From Adiantum capillus-veneris (taxonomy: Eukaryota > Streptophyta > Polypodiopsida > Polypodiales > Pteridaceae), in the NCBI GenBank assembly GCA_014529385.2, contig CM043963.1:78352912-78416911 (forward strand): a stretch of 64,000 nucleotides of DNA, read 5' to 3'. Made by a program: the position numbers and the translations under genes. Within the stretch, counting starts at the first letter, position 1. Each line of letters begins with the position of its first letter. Shown here piece after piece: positions 22,788-33,500 of this stretch. Under the pieces are notes generated by a model. It did not search any database. It saw nothing but the letters and a program-made list of their open reading frames with translations, and was not told the DNA's origin.

Positions 22788-22879
22788 TTGACTTGCTATA
22801 TTGATTTTTACTAACTTCTCTAGAGTGTGCTTGTTGACTTGCTATTTTGATTTTTAGTGACTTCTCTAGAGTGTGCTTG
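22788..22879. repeat. 46-bp tandem duplication between E2 protease and RT
   Basis: TTGACTTGCTATATTGATTT and the following sequence to GTGCTTG at 22,788 are repeated at 22,834 with a few mismatches. It lies in the linker between protease and RT and shifts the frame. Confidence 0.85.
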
Positions 22880-23132
22880 TTCAGAGGCCGTTGGCATACT
22901 GGAATCAACTGGTTCTTCTGGTCTTCCAGTTAGCTGAATTGGTCGTTCCTCAGAATTTAGTTTAGAACTGACTTGGGAATTGCTTTCTTTGCTTTTTAGT
23001 ATGATCTTTGTTAGTTAATACAACATTTAGGTCTATTTATGCCAATGGAAAAATATTCATTGCTGCAAGAATCCTCTCAATTTTCTTTATTTCATACTTC
23101 TAGCAAAGATCTTCTTGTCGCAATGCTTTTCT

Positions 23133-23480
23133 CTAGCTCCTCGTGTTGTTCATCTGAATTTGAATTCTTCTACTGGCGCCTTGTATTGTCAGAGTCTGAT
23201 TGGCATAGTCGTGAACAACCTGTGCCATTCGCAACCATGGGTGCCCCAATAGCATCCCATACGCACCTTGCACATCTAGTACTAGGAAGCTAGTCTTGAA
23301 CTTTTCTTTGCCCACCCTTATCTGCATACTCTCTATCATCCTAGTTGCCTGCACAACTCGATGATCCGCCATTCAAACTTTGAAGGGTGCTGGTTTTAGG
23401 TTTGTGATACCCATTCTTTGCTGAAGGTGTGTCGCGAGGATATTTACTCCTGCTCCTCCATCCAGTATGACACCAGATAG
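23133..23480 (-). pseudogene. E2 aspartic protease
   Basis: On the minus strand the active-site segment reads LDGGAGVNILATHLQQRMGI (around 23,410-23,470), the DGGA-type variant of the retroviral D-S/T-G motif. It is followed by MADHRVVQATRMIESMQIRV, FLVLDVQGAYGMLLGHPWL (the ILLG.PWL motif) and an open tail. One in-frame stop falls just before the MADH methionine. The enzyme would cut the gag-pol polyprotein during particle maturation. Confidence 0.8.
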
Positions 23481-24332
23481 TGGCTCACACTGTTTCCTAA
23501 CTTTGTACTCTACTGGATCACCCACACTACATCATCTCTGATAGCAGTTAAATCAACTGTTGTGGCTTCCGCTTCAGCCTTCCTTTGCTATCTAATGAAT
23601 TTCGCTGCTTCAGGCAAAGTTTTTCTAATGTCATCTACTTCAACTGTGAGTTTCCAAATTCTATCACAAATATTGACATGAATTTTTTCTCTCTCTTGAT
23701 CAAAGTTACTATCAAAACTTGAAGACTTGGGACTATCTACACAGTTCCATTCCTGTATTCTCGTACCTACGGTGCCTCTTTCAGTGTTTACTATTTTGCA
23801 GTTGTATCTGATTAAACGTCCCCTAGTTCCTCCACTAGTCCTTGAACTGCAACCAACATAGTCTCAGGAATTCCAGACCCTGACTCTAATGTAGCATTGT
23901 AAGCATTGTATAATCATGCCAGTCAGCATCATCTCTGCCTCTTCTGACCTTAGGAACCTGACTCCATCTTGAAGACTTCTTGTAGTGGTTTGTATCAGCA
24001 TTCAAATCAATTTCTTCTTGAGTCTCAATTTCTGTCTCTTCTCTGGACTTTCTACAAGAGTTGTGACGACTACCCTTGCTACCTTTGGCCCCATCCTACC
24101 TATGTGTGGTTCGAGAACTCCTGGCCTTGTGTTCTTCCCGCTCAGCCCTTCTCCTCCTGGACTGACTGGAGTGCTGAGAGTCCTTGGCCTCATCAACATG
24201 ACTGTGCTCCTCCTGAGCCTCAGTCTCAGTCACTGGGTCCTTCTTAGGATCAAAGTCTCTTTCTGATTCCTTGGGAACAGGGTCAACACGGTGTGATGGT
24301 TTACGACCACGACTGGTTTTGGGTGCCATCAC
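23481..24332 (-). pseudogene. E2 gag N-terminus and gag-pol linker
   Basis: An open frame begins at 24,332 (second ATG 24,329) with MAPKTSRGRKPSHRVDPVP, followed by a very charged Glu/Lys/Arg-rich segment ending in SRRRRAEREEHKARS. Further down, fragments such as KLTVEVDDIRKTLPEAAKFI are readable among stops. The distance from this ATG to the protease is only about 290 codons. I see neither the gag tryptophan core nor a CCHC knuckle, so most of gag is missing or unrecognisable. The assignment rests mainly on its position between the 5' LTR and the protease. Confidence 0.5.
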
Positions 24333-24410
24333 TACAACAAAAATTCTAACTAGGAGATAAGAGTGTTCTGGTCAAAGAGCAAACAACTCTAACCACCGTG
24401 ATTGCCAAAA

Positions 24411-24709
24411 TGGAATTGGAGCTGATCTCTTCAGATAGCTGATTCCAGTGTTAGAATTTAAAGCTACTGGTAAGTCGTCAATTCAGTTAGTGAAACTGGA
24501 ATAGATAACTGAGAATGGACTGAAATAGTTACTGAAATGAGAGACATACTGGACAACTGGAAAAGTGTTTGCAATTTCAGATTCATAGTTCAGGGATAAC
24601 CAGTACAAGGTGTAACAGCAGTGATGATTACAAGGTGAAGTTAAAGACGAAGAGATTGTAGCTCGGGAATACTTGGAAACTAAAGCCAAAAGATAAATGC
24701 TAAGCCAAG
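24411..24709 (-). repeat. E2 5' LTR, truncated to 299 bp
   Basis: The segment matches the inner ~300 bp of the complete LTR at 12,965 (TGGAATTGGAG... to ..GCTAAGCCAAG) and then stops at 24,709, where E3 coding sequence begins. It lacks the TATA box and the outer LTR end. The minus strand continues inward with TTTTGGCAATCACGGTGG, a possible but unassigned primer-binding site, and the gag ATG follows about 80 bp later. Confidence 0.85.
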
Positions 24710-25399
24710 AAGGGGTCCTTCTTACACATTGTAGCATCTATTTTGTGGTCTTCTGGGCATAAAGGTGGAATTCTAGGTGGTAGGTCATGCATGAAACAAT
24801 TCTTAAATTGTGAGATAAAATCATCATGTGAGGAGTTATGTGAGGTTTCAGTTTCAATGGAGATTTGAGTTGCCAACACCATATATGTTTTTCCTTGTTT
24901 TCGAAATGCTCTTTTGGCTTGAGTGTGAGAGAGAAGTGGAAATTTTTGATGTGCAAGTGTTGCTTGGATGGAGAAATTTTGATTATTATGAGTGAGAGAC
25001 ATGCTACGTGTTTTATAATTAATCAACAGATCAAATTTCATGACGGAATGGCATTCCCAAAATCATATTAAGACCATGCAATGGTGCTACCAGAACTATA
25101 CATGCTTGTGTAAATTCACCAATGCAAACTTCAATAGTGACTTGGGTTTTGCTATTAAAATTCTGATTTTTAAAAATAGTTTTGACTTTGAGAGGTGAGG
25201 AAAACTAAGAGAGTTTTTGTGACAATCGTGCAAAAATAAAATCATGGCTTCTACCATCATCTAAAACAATGGTGACACTTTCACCATTGATTGTGCCTTG
25301 CACTTTAAACAAGGTGTGAGAAGATATAGGAGTACCTGAAGATGGGTTATCATCATGATCATATTCAGGATCATATCCCTCACCATAATTGGATTCCAC
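24710..25399 (-). pseudogene. E3 protease and pre-RT region
   Basis: From 25,399 the minus strand encodes a linker, then FKVQGTINGESVTIVLDDGR and SHDFIFARLSQKL. This aligns with the chromovirus-type protease segment (..V.ALIDGGSTHNFI...), with DDG in place of DSG/DGG. After a stop, a frame from 25,041 reads KFDLLINYKTRSMSLTHNNQ and so on, ending PPLCPEDHKIDA, the segment that usually precedes RT. The sequence breaks there at 24,710. The altered active site and stops make it inactive. Confidence 0.7.
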
Positions 25400-25499
25400 T
25401 TCATTGTCGTTTGGAGTAGCATCTTTGATGAGGTTAACAGTAGCACCGTTGGGACGATTGAAGGGTCTTTGGTTTGGTTTTGGGTAACTTCATTACATT

Positions 25500-26434
25500 G
25501 GCCATTGGGTTGGTCATTGATCTTAGCAAGACCATTTGGGCACTTATCTGTATAGTGACCATATTGGAAACATTTAAAACACTTCACCATTTTGTTAGCA
25601 TTAGAGTTTTGAGCAGGATGTTGATTGGAAGAATTTTGGTTGCCTCGGTGTTGTGTGTTGTTATTGTTGTTTCCATAAGATTGAGAAGTTGTAGCAGATT
25701 TGTCAAATATGCATCTCTTGAAAAAGGTACAAAGTATATGTTTGTTCTTGTCAAAGTTAGGAGACAAAGAAGCTCTCTTGTTACGGTTAGTGTTAGCAGT
25801 TTGCTTGGTGTGAGAGGGTTGTCCACCTTTCTTCTTCTCCACATTATTGACATTGAATCCGGTTCAAACATATCTATCTCAGAGCCAATTTGTAGTGCTA
25901 AACCAAATATATACTTACTCTTCAATTTCCTGTGACTGGCATGTTCAACAGATTACAATTCAATTAAACAGTTCCAAAAACAATTAGTGTAGCCCTGTAC
26001 ATCTTCATTTTGACCCTGTTGAATTAAATCCCATTAGCATCGTGCTTTAGATTTATATTTGTGGGAAAAAGTTGAGGGAAAAACAACTTTTTGAATGCAT
26101 GCCAGGTACGTCGTCTTTTACCATGTTGTTTGGTGGCATTCCACCACAATGCAACGCTACTAGTGAGATCATTTGATGCACACTTTACCATTTCACATTC
26201 AAGAAAGTCTTCATCATGAAAATAGTCATCTAATTGACAAACCCATGCTAGAACTGTGCTAGCATCTTTAGTGCCATCAAAATCCTTGAAAGTGAAGGCG
26301 CCAGTGCAGATTCTATGTGTGCAAAATGCAATAATTTATCTTCAAGCTCTTGCCTTCACATGCATTCATAAGTGATACTATTGCAAATTAGCAAGCTGCT
26401 CGAAAACTGTAGGTGCATACGGAAGGTGTGCCAT
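25500..26434 (-). pseudogene. E3 gag with CCHC zinc knuckle
   Basis: The frame starts at an ATG at 26,434 (MAHLPYAPTVFEQLANLQ). Broken pieces then follow the order of the Ty3/gypsy gag domain: FDGTKDASTVLAWVCQLDDY, VKCASNDLTSSVALWWNATK, TWHAFKKLFFPQLFPTN. The C-terminal part (open 25,842-25,261) contains the knuckle CFKCFQYGHYTDKC, a perfect CX2CX4HX4C. Gag packages element RNA. Several stops and at least two shifts are present. A long Asn/Gln-rich stretch precedes the knuckle. Confidence 0.8.
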
Positions 26435-27683
26435 GATTGCGTGCTTTTCTTTCTTTTTAAAAAAAATTTAAAAAAAATCTTTTTTTGATATTTTTTTATA
26501 CATACATATAGTAATAAATGTATGCTCCGTATGTGGAATTAATGAGAAAAACAAAGTAAGTAACAAAATAATGGGTAGTTATCTCGTAGATTGATGACGA
26601 CGTTTAGTCCAAACTGTGGAGTCCTAGGGCAAGATCGAAAGCGACAAACGTTGATTGGATTTTTCAGTGTTCGATTTCCCACATCTCCGGTTGAACAATC
26701 AATTGAACAATGTCGAAAACTTTGTGTGGCTTGAGGATTCTTGGATAAGGCAAGGTTAAAAGAGCTCCGATTGTAGTGATAAGATATTTAAAAGTGAGTG
26801 ATAGACGACTGAATTTCCCTTTGAGAAGCAAAAGGGTTTTGATGTTGTGCAGCCAAAGGACTCGGTGACTTTCTTTCTTCCCTGCTTGTGTCATCGGCTG
26901 TCCAAAGAGGTTGAACGGGGTAAATACCCTCTTAAAAGGGGTGGATCTAGTGATTCAATGAGTGGCCGATCAATTTTGAAAGTGAACTTAACCACACCTT
27001 TTACAAGAAAAATCTTATAAAAAAGAGGTCGACGTCGAGCAGAACTAGCAAAGACTGCATGCAAGAGAGAAAGCAAAGATGGCAACACTTGTAGTCGATT
27101 TTGCGCCGTGATGCAAGGGAAGGATTTAATGTCAAGCCCAAGGCACTCCCTTTGATGTTGTCCTTGCACTGCTTGGCGATATTCAATAGTAGGGGTTTTT
27201 TGCAGTAAGAGCCGATTCTTGTGAAATTTGACCATGGAATTACCAAGGCCTGGGGTGGAGTGGTTATCTCATTGCATTCATGCTTGTGTAGGATGGATTC
27301 CCAATTCAATTTGCGAGAAAAAATTGAGGGTTTCTCAATGTGTAGCAATTGGAGACCTTAGTTTTGGAGTTCTTTGAAATTCACTTAGTCTCCTGCCTCT
27401 CCGCAATTCTTGACCTCTTTTCTCTTCTAAAATCTTTCAATGAACTTCGATGCCAAGATAGTATCACCCAATCCCTCAAGGTGATTCGGAATCACTTTCT
27501 TCTCGATTGCTTGCCACAAGTCTTCACAAATCCGTCACATTTAGCAATTATCTCGAATTAAATATTGCACATACCCAATTATGTTTCCGGTAAGCAAAAT
27601 TTGTGGAATAAGTTGTCGATGAATTTGCCAATTCGGAGATTCCTTCAGAAATTTAAATTCCCGTGCTGAGTAACTCAAACCAA
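26435..27683 (-). other. E3 leader between PBS and gag
   Basis: This 1.25 kb segment lies between the PBS and the gag ATG. It includes an A/T-rich stretch (26,455-26,520) and no frame with a recognised domain. Short frames at 26,891-27,348 have no family signature. Long untranslated leaders are common in plant LTR retrotransposons. Confidence 0.5.
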
Positions 27684-27695
27684 AGCTCTGATACA
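27684..27695 (-). other. Primer-binding site of E3 (initiator Met tRNA type)
   Basis: Just inside the LTR end the minus strand reads TTGTATCAGAGC. It differs at one base from TGGTATCAGAGC, the standard plant PBS complementary to the 3' end of initiator methionine tRNA. Confidence 0.75.
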
Positions 27696-27697
27696 AC

Positions 27698-27815
27698 TGT
27701 TTTGGGGGAGATGGGGAGAACGGTCACTTCCAACTTCAAATTTTTCTTGCACACCTCCTTGTCAACCTTTTACCATCTCTTCCAATTTTCCAAGCACACA
27801 CACACCTAGACTATG

Positions 27816-27858
<43 letters not shown>

Positions 27859-28165
27859 GCTTAATAAGGGGAGAGTGTAAGAGAGTGAAAGAGAAGATGC
27901 AAACATAATTAGGGGGTACACAACATAACACAATATAGCATAGGAGAGAGGCAAGGGAAAGTTTAGGGCATCTGCAAAAGAAAGGCCTAAAGATTGTATC
28001 CCCAAACTCCGCGGCACCTCTTGTGGAGTTTGGTATTTTAATTTTTTATATTATTTGTTGGTGCCAAAAATTGGAGGCTTCTCTTTTACACTTAGTTCTA
28101 CTTTAGTTATGAGAGAAACACATTACTTATTGCATGACCCTCTTAGGGTGAGTTCTCATTGTCCT
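27698..28165 (-). repeat. E3 5' LTR (putative, about 470 bp)
   Basis: The inner end is fixed by the PBS: the plus strand begins TGTTTTGGGGGAG, i.e. the LTR ends CCCCAAAACA. The outer end is less certain; CCTACA at 28,165 (TGTAGG on the minus strand) is the best TG start. A CA array lies at 27,817-27,856. No second copy of this LTR was found in the window. Confidence 0.5.
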
Positions 28166-28639
28166 ACATACAAAGGATTCAAACATTGTGCAAAAGTAAA
28201 ATGATCGAGAGAATTATTATTTGTCGATGCCTCCTTCTCAACGTCCAGAAGTCCAATTTACAAATCATCATTAGTAAAATCAAGTAGACAGCACATAATT
28301 GACCATTAAGCCAATCACAATTGCAGTTAACCACAAACAAAAGGAGGGTTCTCAATCTCGTAACAAGCATCCTTCTAACCCGTTTTAGAAGAAAAGTTGC
28401 TAGGAAAATTAATAACAAGGGTATTAAACATCTTGGTTAACTCTAGGAATACAACAATTATGATTGGAAAGGAACAAACCAATTGTCTCTCCAATATAAC
28501 CATAATGGGATAGAAAGGGTATTGATTAGCAGAGCTTTAGAACATGTTAATCGGTTGTGTTTACCAAATAGTGAATCTAAGTTTCAACGAAAATCTTGGC
28601 AGTGACCTAAGAACAAACACTTCTTTAAACCTCAAACCA

Positions 28640-29406
28640 TGGAAGTATATTGTACACTAATTTATTTTAAGGTATGGTTCTCTACACTTAATAAGTAGTA
28701 GGGCATACACTATCCATAGTCAAGGTGGGAGATAGTTGTGAGGAGTATGTGGAGCCCACCATGGCCACATAAGATGAAGGTTTTTGTATGGAAGGTTCTA
28801 TGGGGAACATGCCAAATGGGGTGAATGTGTCCACTATGGGAATTCGCATGTATAGATTTCCACAATGCAAGTTGGCTAGTGAAGACCTCACACTTTTTCA
28901 AGGAGTGCTCGGCAATTTGTGGCCTAAATGGAAAAATCTGCAAATGAATCCAAAAAACTTAGAAAATAGGATTCTGCAAGAACGACCTTTTCTTGGGAGG
29001 GAAGGTATACAATAGTCAAGCGCTACACATCATCACACAAATTGTGAAATATTTCTATTTACGTCAGGTTTCAAAGGCAAGGAACGTCTGGATCTTTGAG
29101 AGCACATTGGAAACAGCTAAGTTCACGAAGATAATTTTAGAAAGTAGGGAGGCAATTATTTCCATCAGGAAACATATTGACTTAGATGAGTGGAACAAGG
29201 CCTCACGGGCTGCTATGACTAACTTTCTAGGGTAAATGCATGAGTTCTTCTCTTACCATGGGGTGGCTCCCCTATCAGTCAATGTAATGATGACCCTAGG
29301 GAGCTGTCATGGCTCAACACGAGCATGACAGGGACTTGTAATTGTTTTGTTGTATTAATATAATCTACTCAAAATTGTGAGTTTTTCCTGAAGAATAATA
29401 ATAATA
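28640..29406 (+). mobile_element. 5'-truncated LINE 3' end (plus strand)
   Basis: The plus strand encodes the C-terminal reverse-transcriptase zinc-binding region of a plant L1-type LINE: PPWPHKMKVFVWKVLWGTC, then QCKLASEDLT.., a second frame with FLGGKVYNSQALHIITQIVK and ESREAIISIRKHIDLDEWNK, ending at a stop at 29,235. A 150-bp 3' UTR follows, ending ACTCAAAATTGTGAGT and a (TAA/AAT)n tail at 29,391-29,406. It is the same family as the minus-strand copies at 37.1 kb and 45.5 kb. The upstream limit is unclear and no target duplication was found. Confidence 0.75.
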
Positions 29407-29593
29407 AAGGGGCTATATCAAGTTAACTTTGGGAGTGTGGGGGTTGCTTACCCTCGGAACTATTTGACATCTCCTTTTTTGGAGGGGTTCTATGGTCCCA
29501 GATTGGCCGTTCGATCCTTTTGGGGGGCGAGGGGGGATATGGGTTGGATGGGTTTGAACTACCTCATGACCTCCCTATCACAAGGGGTATGTC
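29407..29593. other. Short stretch without a recognisable feature
   Basis: It contains G-rich runs (GGGGGGCGAGGGGGG near 29,521) but no frame with family similarity. Confidence 0.4.
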
Positions 29594-29729
29594 TTACCAC
29601 TATGTTTGTGCATGCATAATTTTTTAAAAGAAATAGCAAAACTCACAATTGTGAGTGAATTATATTGAACAGCCCAAAAAATTACAAGGTCTTGTCATGC
29701 TCTTGTTACCACTATGCTTGTGCACGCAT
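29594..29729 (-). mobile_element. 88-bp LINE 3'-end insertion with 24-bp target duplication
   Basis: TTACCACTATG(T/C)TTGTGCA(T/C)GCAT is present at 29,594-29,617 and 29,706-29,729, with two C/T differences in 24 bp. The 88 bp between them are the extreme 3' end of the LINE family in minus orientation: an A-rich tail (plus-strand view T-rich ATTTTTTAAAAGAAATAGC), the palindrome ACTCACAATTGTGAGT at 29,641, and about 50 bp of 3' UTR matching 37.15 kb. This is a severely 5'-truncated insertion or a minimal SINE-like derivative. Confidence 0.85.
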
Positions 29730-30702
29730 TTTGTTATGCGAAAGACATGGTAGCATTATATTGAGTAGTTTTGGCCAGCTTGGAATCTTAGTTCACTTTG
29801 GGTTCACTTTGAGTTTATGATGAGATCAAATTCAAATTCACAACACCATTATGCAGTACACGTAGCTTGCACAGCTTCACAAGCAAGTTCACAACGAGTT
29901 CTCATTTTCTTGAGTTTACACTTAGTTGACATCAAGGGGATCAATGGTTGTGATCTTGGCTGATGTGAGACATTGATTTTCAACCATATGTCCCCTCTAA
30001 ATTTGTGATGTTAATTAGTAACAAGGCTTGCTTACAGGCCCTTCAAAGGATAACGGGCCCTACAACTTGAAGGCCCTTTAGAGGGTCCATGAAGGAGCCC
30101 TTTAGCAAGGTTTTTATAGAGCTAGCACTTGTTCAACTTATACGCTTCACTTTCCACCCCTCCACCACCCGTGCATGAGCATAAAAAGGCTTCTAATTCT
30201 CTCTCCACCATCTAACCCATGTAAAGAAAAGCTACACTTGAGAGAGGAGACCTCCACTTGCTTCTTCAGGTGTTCGCCTGATGACAGTGATCCTCTGTCC
30301 TCAAGGAAAAAGAGAACACCTTTGGTTGGGACTTGGCTCCCCTAAAGCCTGCTCTTTCCATCGGCCTATCAAGTGCTACTGGTGATGGTGGTGATTTTTC
30401 CTAGTGTAGGCTTCACATTTGGGGTTGGTGATGTGTGGTGGATGGGGTAGTCTTTGATGCTAGTTTGTGATCATGCTATCGGGTGTCCGGATTAGGTATG
30501 CTCATCAATGTTGGGGGCATGTGGGCGTGGGATGGCGGATCGTCCTATGTGATGGCTCCCTCACATGGGTGTTTTCAATGATTTGCAATTTTAGTTTCTT
30601 TTTATGTATAAAATGGCACCCTACAAAGCCAAATTCATCTATGCTCTTTACACTTTGTGGTTCCCGCGGCGGCACAGCTTGTGCATGTGCATGGTGGTAT
30701 TG

Positions 30703-30746
<44 letters not shown>

Positions 30747-31420
30747 CTCGGAGTTTGTGAGTATTGCAAAAAAAAAAGCTCTACTTGTGCTATGAAAGTC
30801 CCACTTGGGCTGAGCAAGTAGGGGGCCTTAGCTAGAGGAAAACAAGGTGAGGAGTCATGATGGCATGCTAAAGGTAAGAGGCGGAAGATTCACTTATCAA
30901 TGTTGCGCTTGTATTGTTCTAATATAAAATTGTATTGTCCATATACACACATAACTACAAGCTAGCGGTTCCAAACTGAAGTATCGATCGGCAATCTTCT
31001 CCCACCAATGCCTTTGACGATGGATTATGGTTATGGAAAATGCACTTTCCCTTCGTCCTCAATCCCCCACACAAAAATACACACATCTCTACATAGAGGT
31101 GAAATGGTCAACAAATAGTGAGGTTCAAATTTGTGTGAATTTATGTAGAAAGAAAAGGAGAGTTTTTTAATGACCTTCAAAATGAAAAAAAGTGGAGTCA
31201 CCCTTAAGTGGACACTTCAATCCCTTGAAGTCTCACCATTTTTTCCAAGCTCCATAAAGAAGTAGTAGAGATTCCTTGTCTGTTACAATGGGCCCACTTA
31301 AACAACAAGGTGAAAAGATCACATTGGCATTTTAAAATAAAATAAAATAAAGAAACATAGAATAAAAATAATAAAAAGAAGTAAAATAAAAACAACAAAA
31401 TAAAGAGATCCCATTATAAA
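29730..31420. other. Non-coding stretch with an AT microsatellite
   Basis: No recognisable gene is present. A (TTA)n/(AT)n array lies at 30,702-30,744. Around 30,240-30,370 a segment with TTGG..TCCCCTAAAGCC weakly resembles 42.79 kb, so it may be a decayed copy of the retroelement there. Several TAAAATAAAA-type runs occur at 31,330-31,400. Confidence 0.4.
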
Positions 31421-31423
31421 CTA

Positions 31424-31915
31424 AAAGGTAGATTTGATAAGCATAGATAACAATAAAATAATATATTTTAAAAAGTCTTTAAATAAAATATTTCTTCCAC
31501 AATTGAGATATTGGGATATCTCACATCATGGGATCAAAATTTTATGAATGCTCTCCTTAATGTCTTGTTTTTTAAGGACTTTTTTAGCAAGCTGATAAAA
31601 ATTTTTTTTATAGTATTTCGGGCATTGCTGTCCGATCAGACACAAAGGTGTGTCTTCGAGCATCATTGAGCGCAATCAAAGCCATAACCCGGGTCACAAA
31701 GATCGAATGCTCAACCAATTGAGTTAGTTCCTGTCGAAATAGATAATAATTTAATGTCTTCATAAGGAAAGGTAGGTTTAATAAGCATAACATGAAAAAT
31801 CCTTGTAAGAGGTCCTTACATTAAAAATAAAAGATTCTTCACAAATCTAAATATTGCAATATTTCACATTATTGGATCAAACTTTCATTAATGCTTTGTT
31901 CTCTAAGGCTTTTTT
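31424..31915. repeat. Direct duplication flanking a tRNA-like segment
   Basis: About 150 bp at 31,424-31,575 (AAAGGTAGATTTGATAAGCA ... TTTTTTAAGGACTTTTTT) recur at 31,768-31,915 with moderate divergence. The intervening segment 31,600-31,740, read on the minus strand, contains AACTCAATTGGTTGAGC, which resembles the A-box region of a tRNA. The B box is not convincing (GGGTTATGGCTTTGATTG). It could be an old SINE within a duplicated AT-rich unit. Confidence 0.5.
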
Positions 31916-32243
31916 TAAGCATTGCATATAAACAAAGACAAAAGAAAAAAAAAAGTCATGAGAGCTTTAAATGAAGCACAAAATTACAATGATGGTGTTG
32001 GGTCACCCCAAGTTGGGTGTCTCTTTCTCAAAATAAGCGATCATCTATCTTTACTTTGTTATTCATTATCATAAGTATTGAGTTTTTTAAAAATAAAATT
32101 AAGCATACCTTTAAGGGGCTATTCACACAACCATAATAAACTATGCAGCAGTATACCAACTCAATTGGGCATGAAACCCCAAATTCATCTTTATGATAGT
32201 TCGTGTCTACATTGGCAATGATAATGTAATAATCTTATCGTGA
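31916..32243. other. Short non-coding stretch
   Basis: AT-rich sequence with no recognised gene or terminal repeats. It ends at the LTR-type terminus TGTAATGG. Confidence 0.4.
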
Positions 32244-33269
32244 TGTAATGGAAATGGCCTATGAACATTGAGAATAGCGGAATTAAGAGACTATAGTGAG
32301 CATTTTTAAGAGACTACTTTCAGGACATAGAGGGTGAACTGAAGTAGCGGTAGCAACATAACCATTATCTTTAATTAACTTGGCATGAACAATACTTTTG
32401 CAAGAGAGAGAATTAGAGATCATGACAACAATTGAGGACCGGATTTATGTGGAGTCGGTCCCCCCTCCAAAAGTATTTTGTATTATAATTTCTCCCATAA
32501 AGAGAGACTTGATACAACACAAGCTTTGTGGTCCTTAAGACCTTGATGGTGTAATGAAGATAGAGAGCTTCATGCACCACAATAACTCCCGTAACTTAGC
32601 TAGATGAAAGCATTAACTTATCCCCGGTCTCAATCCCTGGACCTCAAACACCTTCGTAGGTGGAGAGAGCTAGTAGGGAATAACGGAGGAAGAAGAAACA
32701 TTCATATGAGAAAGAAATAGTTCCTCACTTATCATCACTCTTCTTGCTTAGCATATCATAAAGGCATCATAGTAATGACAATGGAGAATATGGCAAGCTT
32801 AAGCATTAAAGCATTGCTCTTGGTTGGATTTTCTTTCCATAGCCAAGAGTGTTAGTGTAGGCTCTCAACTTCTCAACAAGCTTGGAGAAAGAGATGAAGC
32901 TCTTTCACTTTGCACTTCACACTATGAGTGTGTGTGTGTATGTATGTGTGGGAGAGTATACTCCTCAAGCTAGACCGCAAGTTGCTTGGGTCGACCCCAT
33001 CTTTTTGGCCTTAATGGAAGCTCATTGGCTCTATCAAGCCAATCACAAGCCTGGGTCATAACTAGCAATAGGGGTAGTCCTTGGACAAGTGTCCTCCTTT
33101 CCCCTTTGAGAGAGAGGACTTGATAAATTCTTAAACAATTAATTTAATTTGCTAAATTATCATTGGACCCCTTTAGAGGTCAACCAATAGGCTTTAGGCA
33201 CCTTATGAGGGAAACATGGAGAGGAGCTTGACATGTGTCCTTGTTGCCTCCTTAGACTAGGCTTGCCTT

Positions 33270-33313
<44 letters not shown>

Positions 33314-33500
33314 GTGCGTGTGTGTGTGTGTGTGTTCTCTCTCATGATCCTATAAGTAGGGCTCACCTCCCCATGTGTAGGGATCCTTGTTAACTTTTGG
33401 AACACCTTAAGCCCCTCAAGAACCTCAGTCATGGAGCACCTTAGCACCTTAGTCATTAAGCACCTCAAGCACCTTAGTCACCAAACATGACAAGCACCTC
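32244..33500 (-). mobile_element. LTR copy related to the E4 3' LTR
   Basis: Beginning with TGTAATGGAAATGGCCTATG at 32,244, the sequence is collinear for at least 1 kb with the E4 LTR at 53,642. Shared blocks include ATAGCGGAATTAAGAGA, GAACAATACTT, GGCAAGCTTAAGCATT and CATTGGACCCCTTTA. It carries a long TG array (33,272-33,334) where E4 has none or a short one. The other end could not be matched, so it may be a solo LTR or a truncated one. No PBS or coding sequence is attached at 32,243. Confidence 0.65.

Larger units (their letters stand above)
12965..24709 (-). mobile_element. E2: Ty3/gypsy element with post-integrase accessory ORF
   Basis: Two related sequences frame this element: a 755-bp LTR at 12,965-13,719 and a 299-bp truncated LTR at 24,411-24,709, both in minus orientation. 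Between them the minus strand encodes, in order, a short gag N-terminus, a DGGA-type protease, RT with FMDDF, RNase H, HHCC/DDE integrase, then about 3.3 kb of further coding-like sequence before a polypurine tract (ATAGGGG) and the 3' LTR. A 2.57 kb solo LTR is nested inside. All frames carry stops or shifts. The 5' LTR has lost its promoter region and abuts E3. The right-hand target duplication cannot be tested because that end is deleted. Confidence 0.8.
24710..28165 (-). mobile_element. E3: gypsy element, 5' half only
   Basis: In the minus direction there are a 5' LTR (28,165-27,698), a Met-type PBS, a long leader (to 26,434), gag with zinc knuckle, protease, and the first residues before RT. 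Coding ends at 24,710 against the truncated E2 LTR. No RT, integrase or 3' LTR of this copy is adjacent. The join of two truncated elements suggests illegitimate recombination or a deletion spanning both. Confidence 0.75.

Noticed and set aside
31600-31740. Possible tRNA gene on the minus strand
   Set aside because: Only the A-box region fits; acceptor stem and B box do not pair or match, so it is not called as a tRNA.
33160-33468. 102-codon frame with His/Thr repeats
   Set aside because: It crosses the TG microsatellite of an LTR copy; low complexity, no domain.
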